From the NCBI GenBank assembly GCA_003486385.1, contig DNFT01000066.1, positions 1-47,238 on the forward strand: DNA of 47,238 nucleotides. The letters run 5' to 3'. This DNA comes from Eubacterium sp. (GTDB lineage: Bacteria > Bacillota > Clostridia > Lachnospirales > Lachnospiraceae). Below the pieces are notes generated by a model. That model searched no databases. It had not been told where the DNA came from and saw only the letters and a list, made by a program, of their open reading frames with translations. Both the position numbers and the translations under genes were made by a program. Positions 1 to 7,592 of the stretch are shown here, in pieces (position 1 is the first letter of the stretch; every line of letters begins with the position of its first letter).

Positions 1-178
1 TGCATACACGGATGTATGCTTTGCTTCGGTGGCGAATGTATACAATAACCCATATCAGAGTTCTTAGAACATCTTGCTTCGGACAATGGAGCTGGTATGC
101 ATAAATATAATACGTTATACACTCACGCATTAGATTGGCATGTTCTGCCACCTGAATCTCTATAGGCGATTGTGCTGC
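1..178. other. Non-coding stretch after the ABC permease; possible interspersed repeat
   Basis: This stretch follows the stop of the minus-strand permease, where the ATPase gene of the transporter would be expected. An ATG does overlap the permease stop (ATGA), but that frame runs only 19 codons before a TGA, and it shows no Walker A motif. I see a short inverted repeat at 2-19 (arms GCATACA/TGTATGC), a palindrome GTTCTTAGAAC near 60, a short inverted repeat TGGCA/TGCCA at 137-151, and the word TTGCTTCGG twice (near 22 and 82). These suggest a structured or dispersed element rather than a gene. The element, if real, may continue beyond the window edge. Confidence 0.35.
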
Positions 179-949
179 TCATATTTTTTTGAGTACTGCC
201 CTGACAGCTCCCTCAAATATAAGACTTATTATTATGACCGTTATTGTCCACGCAAAAAGCTCAGGGGTCTGCAGGTATATTTTTGCCTGGTTGAGATGGT
301 TGCCTATAGAGCTGCGGCTTATTCCTATTACTTCCGCCGCGATTCCGGATTTCCATGCCAGTCCGATACCTGTTGAGAGGGCGGAGGAAAGATATGGCAG
401 GAGACTTGGAATATAGACAAGCTTTATTTTTTTAAGAGGAGGCGTCTGTGCTATGTACAGAACCTCAAGCAGGGAGGAGTCTATGCTTAAAAGCCCTTCA
501 AGAATGTTTTCATATACAATTGGGACAACCATAAGAAATGAGATAAGCATTGAGAGCCTGTCAGATGAGACCCATAGCAGTGCCAATATTATGAATGAGG
601 CAACAGGAACAGTGCGCATTATTCTTAAAGGAAGCGATATGAAGTCTCTTGCGATTCGCAGCCGGTATGAGACAGCAGAGAGAATAAGTCCGCTTAAAAG
701 AGCAAGGAAAAAACCGGCGAGTATGTTTCTCATTGAGTTTAAAACAGACAGCCAGAAAATTCTGCTTGCGGACAGCTGACAAAGGGATGACAGGACTAAA
801 AGAGGACCGGGAAGAAAAAGTTCCCGGTCAATTATTTTTGCTGCAATTGTCCAGATGGCAATCCACAGTAATATGGAGACAAAGCGCGATAAAAGCTGTA
901 CTCTTTTTGATAATTTTTTTTCAAATATATGAGGTGTGACCTTATTCAT
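179..949 (-). CDS. ABC transporter permease, SsuC/TauC-like
   Basis: Inner-membrane permease of an ABC importer of the nitrate/sulfonate/taurine type (BPD_transp_1). The 256-residue protein has about six hydrophobic segments. Near residues 185-235 it carries the characteristic permease coupling region with GLAWKSGIAAEVIG followed by a SIGNHLNQA segment, which contacts the ATPase in this family. I chose the ATG at 949 because AGGAG lies 11 bases upstream; an in-frame GTG at 961 has no ribosome site. It is the last recognisable gene of a minus-strand operon after a binding protein and a DtxR-type regulator. The substrate cannot be read from the sequence. The expected ATPase gene is not seen in the 178 bases downstream. 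Confidence 0.85.
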   Translation of the reverse strand: MNKVTPHIFEKKLSKRVQLLSRFVSILLWIAIWTIAAKIIDRELFLPGPLLVLSSLCQLSASRIFWLSVLNSMRNILAGFFLALLSGLILSAVSYRLRIARDFISLPLRIMRTVPVASFIILALLWVSSDRLSMLISFLMVVPIVYENILEGLLSIDSSLLEVLYIAQTPPLKKIKLVYIPSLLPYLSSALSTGIGLAWKSGIAAEVIGISRSSIGNHLNQAKIYLQTPELFAWTITVIIISLIFEGAVRAVLKKI

Positions 950-1052
950 GCAGACTGCCACTCCTAAATGATATATTTTATGTAACAGCCATGAGACACC
1001 TGTAAAGCTCCATAATCTGTATGGTAGCGTAAATTACAACAAGTGCCGGCTT

Positions 1053-2135
1053 TTACTGTGAAATGTAGTAGAAATCATCGGCAGGAAGCTTGCCGCCGAC
1101 CGAGGCAGGATTCTGTCCGTACAGTACGGTGAGGTAGCTCTCAATCTTAGCCTTCATTTCAATGCCGCTTATGAAGGTTACATTGCAGTACGGAATGGCT
1201 TTCTTTGCGACCGCAGCTTTAAATATGCCGAACTTTTCGATAAGTGAAGCTGCGTCAGCTATATTGTCATTGGTGTAGGCGGCTGATGCCGGATATTCAT
1301 TTAAAAATGCATTGAATGCGTCCGTGTGTGCGTCAACCCATTCTTTTCTTGCGACAACTACGCCGGTCACAACAGTGCCGGTGCTGTCAAGCTTCTCCCA
1401 TTCCCCGGTTATATCAAGTGCTATATGAAGCTGTTCGTTATTGTTCATGGCAATGGTCACATAAGGCTGTGGAAGCATGGCTATGGCTTCAGGATTTTCA
1501 GACAGGGCGGCGACAACCTCTGCGGCTTCGCTCTTAAACTCTATGTCCACATCGCTGTCCGGGTCTATTCCGTTGCCGGAGAGAATATAGCGCAGAGTAT
1601 ATTCAGGGGTTGTCCCCTGACCTGTTGTGTATATGGTCTTTCCTGCTAAATCGCTTACAGCCTGGATGGAATTACCTGCTTCAACTATATATAATACACC
1701 AAGAGTATTTATTCCTGCTGCAATAATTCCACCTTCAGTCTTGTTGTAGAGCACGCTTGCAAGATTACATGGAACGCATGCGATGTCCAGCTCACCCTTT
1801 ACAAGCCCGGTTGATATTTCTGTCGCCTCACCGAAAACCTGAAAATTGTAATTGTTGGCGGCAACCCCGTACTCGTTGTCTTTCATTACCTTTACAAGAC
1901 CGATGGCGGTAGGACCTGTCATGACTGCGATGTTGATGTCTGCTGTGACAGGCTGCGTTTCCCCTGCTATGGATTCGGTTACATCCGTCTGTGTCTCCTG
2001 TGCCGTGGATTCGGTTACGGCGGCGGATGAAGAGGATTCATCCTGGCGGGCTTTTGAAGAACAGCCCGCCAGCGTGCAGGTGAACACGGTGAGGGTCAAT
2101 GTGCTTACAATTGTTCTGATTATATGTCTCTTCAT
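1053..2135 (-). CDS. ABC transporter substrate-binding lipoprotein (TauA/SsuA/NMT1-like)
   Basis: Predicted lipoprotein of 360 residues that delivers substrate to the permease encoded downstream. The N-terminus has a positively charged start, a hydrophobic core and a lipobox LAGC at about residues 22-25, followed by a Ser/Glu/Thr-rich linker to about residue 65. The rest resembles periplasmic-binding-protein class II folds of the NMT1/TauA type: an opening strand with AVMTGPTAIGLVK, the segment LDIACVPCNLASV, and DLAGKTIYTTGQGTTPEY, which is the usual 'L-x-GK-x-I' position. It starts 5 bases after the regulator gene, so the two are co-transcribed. Family members bind sulfonates, nitrate, thiamine precursors or metal complexes; with a DtxR-type regulator as first gene a metal-related ligand is plausible, but this is inference. 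Confidence 0.85.
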   Translation of the reverse strand: MKRHIIRTIVSTLTLTVFTCTLAGCSSKARQDESSSSAAVTESTAQETQTDVTESIAGETQPVTADINIAVMTGPTAIGLVKVMKDNEYGVAANNYNFQVFGEATEISTGLVKGELDIACVPCNLASVLYNKTEGGIIAAGINTLGVLYIVEAGNSIQAVSDLAGKTIYTTGQGTTPEYTLRYILSGNGIDPDSDVDIEFKSEAAEVVAALSENPEAIAMLPQPYVTIAMNNNEQLHIALDITGEWEKLDSTGTVVTGVVVARKEWVDAHTDAFNAFLNEYPASAAYTNDNIADAASLIEKFGIFKAAVAKKAIPYCNVTFISGIEMKAKIESYLTVLYGQNPASVGGKLPADDFYYISQ

Positions 2136-2140
2136 GTTGT

Positions 2141-2512
2141 TTAAGCTCCCCGATGTATATGCTTTTTGATGGCATCAAAGCTCTCGGGACTTATGACATG
2201 TTCAATCTTGCATGCATCCTCAGCTGCTGTTTCAGGGCTGACTCCAAGCCTTATAAGGCATGAGGACAGAAGCTCATGTCTTTCATATATCATCTCCGCT
2301 ATGGCACGACCTTCATCGGTCAGATAGATAAAGCCGGCATCGGTAACTGTAATCTGGTTTTTAAGCCGGAGATTCTTCATCGCGATACTGACGCTTGATT
2401 TTTTAAAGCCAAGCTCGTTGGATATATCGACAGCGCGGACAACAGGAAGCTTTTTACTGAGAATCAATATGGTTTCAAGATAATTTTCAGCAGATTCGTT
2501 TGTATTAGTCAT
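2141..2512 (-). CDS. DtxR/MntR-type metal-dependent transcriptional regulator
   Basis: A 123-residue protein that looks like the DNA-binding and dimerisation parts of a DtxR/MntR regulator without the C-terminal SH3-like domain. It opens with AENYLETILILS, the usual first helix, followed by a winged helix (VVRAVDISNELGFKKSSVS, about residues 24-42, and a wing ending YLTDEGRAIAE). The metal-binding and dimer helix is recognisable in ERHELLSSCLIRLGVSPETA and then EDACKIEHVISPE, where Glu/Cys/His-rich positions match family ligands. It is the first gene of the operon and has an inverted repeat (2541-2562) about 30 bases upstream of its start, suggesting autoregulation. Which metal it senses is unknown. 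Conventional ATG start with AAGAGG upstream. Confidence 0.85.
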   Translation of the reverse strand: MTNTNESAENYLETILILSKKLPVVRAVDISNELGFKKSSVSIAMKNLRLKNQITVTDAGFIYLTDEGRAIAEMIYERHELLSSCLIRLGVSPETAAEDACKIEHVISPESFDAIKKHIHRGA

Positions 2513-2540
2513 GTTAAACCTCTTTTCCGGTAAATTAAAT

Positions 2541-2562
2541 GTTATGGCGAAATGACCATAAC
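2541..2562 (-). promoter_or_regulatory. Candidate operator of the DtxR-type regulator operon
   Basis: A perfect 7-bp inverted repeat, GTTATGG and CCATAAC with an 8-base spacer, lies 29 bases upstream of the regulator start codon. It sits downstream of an AT-rich stretch that could hold the promoter on the minus strand. Position and symmetry fit a repressor site, and the first gene encodes a repressor; the link is inferred. Confidence 0.45.
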
Positions 2563-2663
2563 AATATATACAATAAATATAGCACAGAATGATTTATTTT
2601 GCCATATAATTTTGTCTTATGTGTAATTAATGGCTTTGTATTAATTTTTGTTATAATTATTTA

Positions 2664-2693
2664 TTGACGGACTGTGGGTATGAGTGTTAAAAT
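2664..2693 (+). promoter_or_regulatory. Probable promoter of the chemoreceptor gene
   Basis: TTGACG at 2664-2669 and TAAAAT at 2688-2693 are separated by 18 bases, resembling a housekeeping sigma promoter about 80 bases before the start codon. I do not see a clear flagellar sigma (SigD) consensus. Confidence 0.4.
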
Positions 2694-2773
2694 TCGCGCA
2701 TGGATGGGTGTATTATAAAAGCAGGTTATGCGAAATGAAAGTATGAAAACGGTTGTTCTGGGAGGAAGGCAGG

Positions 2774-4465
2774 ATGAAAATGAAGTTTTACCAGTCAATA
2801 AAATTCAGACTGATGATGATGACATTGTGTGTGTGCGTTTTTATGGGAGGCTTGATCAATTTCTATTCCATACACCAGTCAAGGCTAAGCTACAAGCGGC
2901 TTGCATGGAATTATATGGAGGATATTGCTCTGGCATATGGACGTCAGGTCGAGAATCTGCTTGGTCAGGGCGGAAGCCTTGACAGCGGTGCCCTTGAGCA
3001 TATTCTTATGAATGCCAATCTGGAGGGAGTTGAGTCCTCGTACACCTACATAGTTGATTCGGAGGGCAATATGCTCTATCATCCTAATAAGGATAAGATA
3101 GGGAAAAGTGTCGAGAATGTTGTTGTGAAGGGCTATATTCAGGATTTGAAGTCCGGAATTAAGCATGATACAGGTGTTGTGGAATATGATTATAATGGGA
3201 GCATAAAATATGCCGCATGTTATACCGAAGGAAACGGACGTTTCATTCTGGTAGTTTCTGCTGATGATAATGACGTCCTCAAAGATTCCGCCAGTCTGAT
3301 AGTTAAGGTTACTGCTATTTCTCTGCTTATAGGCATGGCTGCGATTGTTGTAGTATTTATTTTTATAAGAAAGATTGTGGCGCCTCTTTCGTATGCCGCT
3401 AATGCGGTTGAGGAGCTTGCGGCACTTGACTTCCGTGTAAAGAATGAGCAGCAGGAGCGCCGGTTTGCAGGACTTAAGGATGAGGTCGGCAATATTATGA
3501 GAGCTGTTTTGAAGCTCAGGGGTGAACTTACAGCTGTTGTGACGGAGCTTAAGAATCAGAGCGGTAATCTGTTTGAGCAGTCGGATTCCTTGAGCAAATC
3601 TGCTTCCGATACAATGAACAATATGAAGGATACGGACAGAGCTGTTGACGAGATGGCGAATGGCGCGACAATGCTTGCACAGGAGACACAGAGTGCGTCA
3701 GAGAATGTAATCGAAATCGGCAATATGATAGATAAGGTAAATGACAATACAGAGGAGCTTGCAAAGGATGCCGATAATATGAAAGAGCTGGGCGAGAATG
3801 CTGAGAATATATTAAGACAGCTTATTGCCGGACAGAGGGAAATGGTGACACATATTGGTGTTGTCAATGATAAGACTCACGAAGCTAATAAGGCGGCAGG
3901 AAAGATTTCAGAGGTTGTAAATCTCATAACGGAGATTGCGAGCCAGACAAACCTTCTCTCCCTTAATGCATCAATAGAGGCAGCAAGAGCCGGGGAGGCG
4001 GGAAGAGGATTTGCGGTTGTTGCCGAGAATATCAAGCAGCTTGCCGAGCAGACAACATCATCTGCTGCGGATATTCAGGATATTATACATGATCTTGAAC
4101 AGAAATCAGGCGAGACGGTAGAAAAGACTGAGGCAGTTAATAATATTGTCAACAAGCAGTCCGAGGATATGAAGCAGACAGCGGACATCCTTAATCAGGT
4201 AATCACGGGAATTACGGGACTTATAGATAAAATAGACAGTATTGCGGTAAGCGTTGCGAACATGGATAAGTCAAAAGAGAATGTAGTGGATGTTATCGGC
4301 AATCTGTCCTCCGTATCACAGGAGAATGCCGCCTCAACAGAGGAGACAAGTGCTTCTACAACAATGGCCATGGAGACTGTCAAGAAGATTGCGGACGAAG
4401 CGGTGAACCTTAAGGACATAGCGCAGGAGCTTGAGGATAGAATGAAGCAGTTCATCATACAGTAG
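2774..4465 (+). CDS. Methyl-accepting chemotaxis protein with a Cache sensor
   Basis: Membrane chemoreceptor of 563 residues that would signal through CheW/CheA. Residues about 11-31 form the first membrane helix, 40-170 an extracytoplasmic Cache-like sensor (TYIVDSEGNMLYHPN is the usual central strand), 177-199 the second membrane helix, then a HAMP linker and a long coiled signalling domain. The highly conserved hairpin tip is present at about 390-427 (QTNLLSLNASIEAARAGE, then GRGFAVVA). I chose ATG 2774 because GGAGG lies 8 bases before it; an upstream TTG at 2753 has no ribosome site. The gene stands alone, flanked by its own promoter-like boxes and a strong terminator. Ligand unknown. 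Its presence indicates a motile, or recently motile, cell. Confidence 0.93.
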   Translation: MKMKFYQSIKFRLMMMTLCVCVFMGGLINFYSIHQSRLSYKRLAWNYMEDIALAYGRQVENLLGQGGSLDSGALEHILMNANLEGVESSYTYIVDSEGNMLYHPNKDKIGKSVENVVVKGYIQDLKSGIKHDTGVVEYDYNGSIKYAACYTEGNGRFILVVSADDNDVLKDSASLIVKVTAISLLIGMAAIVVVFIFIRKIVAPLSYAANAVEELAALDFRVKNEQQERRFAGLKDEVGNIMRAVLKLRGELTAVVTELKNQSGNLFEQSDSLSKSASDTMNNMKDTDRAVDEMANGATMLAQETQSASENVIEIGNMIDKVNDNTEELAKDADNMKELGENAENILRQLIAGQREMVTHIGVVNDKTHEANKAAGKISEVVNLITEIASQTNLLSLNASIEAARAGEAGRGFAVVAENIKQLAEQTTSSAADIQDIIHDLEQKSGETVEKTEAVNNIVNKQSEDMKQTADILNQVITGITGLIDKIDSIAVSVANMDKSKENVVDVIGNLSSVSQENAASTEETSASTTMAMETVKKIADEAVNLKDIAQELEDRMKQFIIQ

Positions 4466-4491
4466 TTTAATACAAGGTACGATTTGATGAG

Positions 4492-4526
4492 AGCCGGGGA
4501 TGTTCCCCGGCTCCTTTGTTTTTTTG
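4492..4526 (+). terminator. Rho-independent terminator after the chemoreceptor
   Basis: GAGCCGGGGA (4492-4501) and TCCCCGGCTC (4505-4514) form a perfect 10-bp stem with a 3-base loop. It is followed by a T-rich run (4516-4526). Confidence 0.93.
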
Positions 4527-4540
4527 TGATAAAATAAAAT

Positions 4541-4592
4541 GCAAAGCATGCTTGACATTTTTTGCAAAGTACACTATACTAAAAATGCAAAG
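4541..4592 (+). promoter_or_regulatory. Promoter with three spaced TGCAAAG boxes before the XRE regulator
   Basis: TTGACA (4553-4558) and TATACT (4575-4580), 16 bases apart, make a strong promoter. The word TGCAAAG occurs three times, at 4541, 4563 and 4586, that is 22 and 23 bases apart or about two helix turns. One copy is before the -35, one in the spacer and one after the -10. The second and third copies extend into the similar words GTACACTAT and GTTAACTAT. This is the layout expected of an autoregulated operator for the small regulator that follows. Confidence 0.65.
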
Positions 4593-4623
4593 TTAACTAT
4601 GCAATAAAAACAGGGTGATTATC

Positions 4624-4833
4624 ATGAAAAACAGAATAAAAGAACTGCGCAAGGAAAAGAAGCTCTCTCAGAGTGAGCTCGCAGACATTGTTGGCACTAC
4701 ACGCCAGACAATCACCTCTATTGAGGTGGAGAAGTATACTGCCTCACTTGTGCTGGCATATAAGATTGCACACTACTTCGGTCTGACTATCGAGGAGGTT
4801 TTTGACTTCGGCGATATAGATGACGAGGAATAA
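4624..4833 (+). CDS. Small XRE-family transcriptional regulator
   Basis: A 69-residue protein that is almost entirely a Cro/C1-type helix-turn-helix. It reads NRIKELRKEKKLSQSELADI, then GTTRQTITSIEVEKYTASL as recognition region, then LAYKIAHYFGLTIEEVFDF. This is the compact YozG-like type often paired with a membrane protein in Firmicutes. I chose ATG 4624, six bases after AGGGTG; a GTG nine bases earlier sits inside that ribosome site. The 3' end overlaps or abuts the ribosome site of the next gene, so the two are translationally linked. The three TGCAAAG boxes over its promoter suggest it represses itself and its partner. Confidence 0.9.
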   Translation: MKNRIKELRKEKKLSQSELADIVGTTRQTITSIEVEKYTASLVLAYKIAHYFGLTIEEVFDFGDIDDEE

Positions 4834-4852
4834 TGGGAGAGGAGGGGTTGTG

Positions 4853-5326
4853 TTGGATAAGAAGATAGAGAGAATAAAAAAAGAGATAAAGCATCAGAAC
4901 AGGCTGTATATTGCAACGGCATTGGTAGGGCTTGCAGCGATAGCGGTGGATTTATCAGGTTTTCCTGCCTCAGCATATACTAATCCGGATGCGGCTTCAT
5001 TCGTGCAGGGATTTCTGATTGGACTGTTTGCTGCTGTGGAGGTATTTTCTGTTATAAAGCTTTTAAAGAACTGCAAGGCGCTTGGAAATGAGACTACACT
5101 CAGGCGGCTGTACAATAAGTGCCACGATGAGCGTGAATTACATATTGAATCGCTTGCGGCGCGCAAGGGGCTTGAGATAGCCACACTGGTTTCTGTGCTT
5201 GCTGGTCTTGTCGTGTGCTATTTCAGCTTTGAGGCATTCCTTGGAATGCTTGCGGTTGTGATAATTGCAGGGGCAGCAAGAGAGTGCAGCAAAGCATATT
5301 ATAACAGAACATATACCGGAGAATAA
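4853..5326 (+). CDS. Membrane protein of unknown function, partner of the XRE regulator
   Basis: About 157 residues with a charged N-terminal helix (KKIERIKKEIKHQN), then two hydrophobic hairpins. The first is near residues 18-65 (LYIATALVGLAAIAVDL and FVQGFLIGLFAAVEVFSV); the second is near 110-145 (IATLVSVLAGLVVCYFSFEA, LGMLAVVIIAGAA). Four membrane spans are likely. The start is probably the TTG at 4853, seven bases after GGAGG; a GTG at 4850 and an ATG at 4820 are alternatives, the latter overlapping the regulator gene. I do not recognise a named family with confidence. Regulator/membrane-protein pairs of this kind sit beside ABC exporters in many Firmicutes, and a NatAB-type exporter follows here. 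Confidence 0.75.
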   Translation: MDKKIERIKKEIKHQNRLYIATALVGLAAIAVDLSGFPASAYTNPDAASFVQGFLIGLFAAVEVFSVIKLLKNCKALGNETTLRRLYNKCHDERELHIESLAARKGLEIATLVSVLAGLVVCYFSFEAFLGMLAVVIIAGAARECSKAYYNRTYTGE

Positions 5327-5394
5327 CGGCCGCAGACATTATGATTATGCTGAAATGATACAATTGTCAATGTTAAAACAGGAGGGAAAAGGGA

Positions 5395-6171
5395 ATGATA
5401 GAGATTAAGAATCTTACCAAGATTTACAAGCTTTCATCCGGACAGATGAAGAAGCTGAAGACGAAGAGCAGCACGAAGGTGGCAGTCGATAATATTTCAT
5501 TTAAGGCTGAGCAGGGAGAGATATTAGGGCTTCTCGGACCTAACGGCGCAGGAAAGACAACTACACTCAGGTGCATAGCAACACTTTTAAAGCCTACAGA
5601 CGGGACTGTAATTGTAGATGGACACGACACAGTCAAGGAACCGGAGGCGGTCAGGGCAAGCATTGGCTTTTTGACAAATGAGATTAAGCTTGATCCACAG
5701 TTTTCAGCCAGATATCTTTTTGATTTCTTCGGAAGACTGCATCAGGTTCCTGAGGATAAGCTTAAGGAACGCAGGGAGGAATTGTTCTCATATTTTGGAA
5801 TAGATGGATTCGAGGATAAGAAGATAGAGGAGCTTTCAACAGGCATGAAGCAGAAGGCGGCTATAGCGGTCAGCCTTGTACATGATCCGGATATCGTTAT
5901 ATTCGACGAGCCTACATCAGGTCTTGATATCATAACGGCGCGCTCCGTTACAGATTATCTTTTGGAGCTTAAGAAGAAGGGAAAGCTTGTCATTGTGTCG
6001 ACACATATCATGTCTGAGGCTGAGAAGCTTTGCGACAGACTGGTTGTGATAATAGATGGCAGAAAGGTTTCGGAAGGAACACTTGATAATATCTATTCTG
6101 ATACAGGCAAGGATAATCTTGAAGATGCATTCTTTGAACTTTATAGACTTAATCACAAGGAGGACAGATAA
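5395..6171 (+). CDS. natA: ABC exporter ATPase, NatA-like
   Basis: A 258-residue cytoplasmic ATPase that powers the adjacent membrane protein. Walker A GPNGAGKT is at residues 48-55, the signature LSTGMKQK at about 147-154, Walker B IVIFDE at 167-172, and the switch His at 204 (STHIM). A Lys-rich insert at 12-30 before the core strand is typical of NatA-type ATPases. GGAGGG precedes the start. The stop codon is immediately followed by the start of the permease gene, so the two are one translational unit. NatAB in Bacillus exports sodium, but members of this family also export drugs or peptides; the substrate here is not determined. The gene symbol rests on overall resemblance only. Confidence 0.85.
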   Translation: MIEIKNLTKIYKLSSGQMKKLKTKSSTKVAVDNISFKAEQGEILGLLGPNGAGKTTTLRCIATLLKPTDGTVIVDGHDTVKEPEAVRASIGFLTNEIKLDPQFSARYLFDFFGRLHQVPEDKLKERREELFSYFGIDGFEDKKIEELSTGMKQKAAIAVSLVHDPDIVIFDEPTSGLDIITARSVTDYLLELKKKGKLVIVSTHIMSEAEKLCDRLVVIIDGRKVSEGTLDNIYSDTGKDNLEDAFFELYRLNHKEDR

Positions 6172-7386
6172 ATGTACGGTATCAAGGCTATTGTATCTAA
6201 GGAACTGAGAAGAGTTTTTAAGGATAAGAAGATGATTATGTCACTTTTTGTTCTGCCGGTCATACTTGTAGTAGGGTTATTTTCACTTATAGGGCTGTTG
6301 GTAAAGGGTCAGATGGACGATGTCGAGTCACATGCTCCGGTTGTCTATATTATGAATGAGCCGGCAAGCTTTGAGACATTCGCAGGGGCGGCAGGTATCG
6401 AGGGCTATACTGTGATAAGCGATACGGAAGGCTTCGAGAATGCAAAGGCGGGGCTCTATGATAAGTCGGTTGACCTTGTTATGATGTTCTCGGATGATTT
6501 TGAGGAGCAGGTAATGGCCGGAATGGATGAGCTGGACAACATAAAGACTCCTGAGGTTGAGCTGTACTATAACCCATCCGAGGATTATTCATCAGAAGCG
6601 AGAAGTATCTATGCGGCATATCTTGATGCATACAAGCAGATGCTTCTCGGAAACAGATTCGGGAACTATGCGGCTGTTGAAATGTTCAATGTTAACGATA
6701 ATACAGTTCAGGATGAAGATAAGGCTGCGGGAAAGATGCTTGGAACAATGCTTCCTTATTTTATCACAATGCTTATTTTTGCGGGAGCTATGGGGCTTGG
6801 CGTTGATATGATAGCCGGAGAGAAGGAGAGGGGAACACTTGCTACCATGCTTCTTTCGCCGGTAAAGCGTGAACAGATTGTACTTGGAAAGGTATTCTCC
6901 TTGTCAATTCTTGCGGTTATGTCGGCAGCGGTATATATTATTTCCATGGTAATTGCCCTGCCTATGATGATTAAGAATGTCGGTGGAGCAGATGCATTAG
7001 ACGGCATGTCAGTTAACTTTACAGGAGGTCAGATAGCCCAGATGATAATACTAATGATTGGAGTTGTGCTGTTATATGTATCAATCATCTGTATGGTAGC
7101 TGTGTTTGCCAAGAATGTGAAGGAAGCTTCATCGTATATATCTCCGGTATATATTCTTGTCCTTGTGGCAGGAATGATTACAATGTACACATCGGCAGAC
7201 GGAGTATTTTATAAGTATCTTATCCCTGTATATGGCAGTTCAATGGCATTTAAGGACATTCTCACAAGAGAGATAACGATGACTAATTTCCTTGGAACAA
7301 CGATAAGCACATACTTATATGCGGTTATCATTGTTGCTGTGATGACAAAGGCATTTAACAGTGAGAAGGTTATGTTTAATGCTTAG
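6172..7386 (+). CDS. natB: ABC-2 type exporter permease, NatB-like
   Basis: Membrane subunit of 404 residues paired with the ATPase just upstream. It has one hydrophobic helix at about 22-46, a large extracytoplasmic domain at about 50-190, then five or six membrane helices from about 195. The sequence GEKERGTLATMLLSPVKREQIVLGK after the second helix is the hallmark coupling region of the ABC-2/NatB family, usually written 'EKExGTLExLLxxP'. It begins directly after the ATPase stop (no gap), with AAGGAGG at the end of that gene serving as ribosome site. The function is export; substrate unknown. Downstream lie a possible pseudoknot and a terminator. Confidence 0.85.
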   Translation: MYGIKAIVSKELRRVFKDKKMIMSLFVLPVILVVGLFSLIGLLVKGQMDDVESHAPVVYIMNEPASFETFAGAAGIEGYTVISDTEGFENAKAGLYDKSVDLVMMFSDDFEEQVMAGMDELDNIKTPEVELYYNPSEDYSSEARSIYAAYLDAYKQMLLGNRFGNYAAVEMFNVNDNTVQDEDKAAGKMLGTMLPYFITMLIFAGAMGLGVDMIAGEKERGTLATMLLSPVKREQIVLGKVFSLSILAVMSAAVYIISMVIALPMMIKNVGGADALDGMSVNFTGGQIAQMIILMIGVVLLYVSIICMVAVFAKNVKEASSYISPVYILVLVAGMITMYTSADGVFYKYLIPVYGSSMAFKDILTREITMTNFLGTTISTYLYAVIIVAVMTKAFNSEKVMFNA

Positions 7387-7449
7387 CCGTTAATTCATGG
7401 TCAAAAGTCTAATCGCGCAGGCACGAACGGCTTTTTGGACTTTTGAACC
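7386..7449 (+). other. Two interlocking stems downstream of natB
   Basis: GCCGTT (7386-7391) can pair with AACGGC (7426-7431), which is followed by five T, so it could act as a terminator. GGTCAAAAGTC (7399-7409), inside that loop, can pair with GACTTTTGAACC (7438-7449), outside it, with one bulge. The two helices cross, so they form a pseudoknot or exclude each other. Confidence 0.5.
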
Positions 7450-7510
7450 TGATATCATAATAGGAAATAAGGCATATAGACAAATTCATTAAATTAAAGT
7501 AATATATCAG

Positions 7511-7544
7511 ATGGCGGTACGGCATTTTGCCGCACTGCCATTTT
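7511..7544 (+). terminator. Terminator closing the natAB transcript
   Basis: Arms at 7511-7524 and 7528-7541 form a 14-position stem with one G-U pair and one mismatch around a 3-base TTT loop. Four T follow. Modest T run, so moderate confidence. Confidence 0.65.
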
Positions 7545-7592
7545 ATGTTGGGTATAAAATTATTTTTGAAGGTTTGAAAGGGATATAATCAG

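Noticed and set aside
1..178. Truncated ABC ATPase gene
   Set aside because: No Walker A, Q-loop or any ATPase segment is seen; the ATGA-coupled frame stops after 19 codons. Only the absence is reported.
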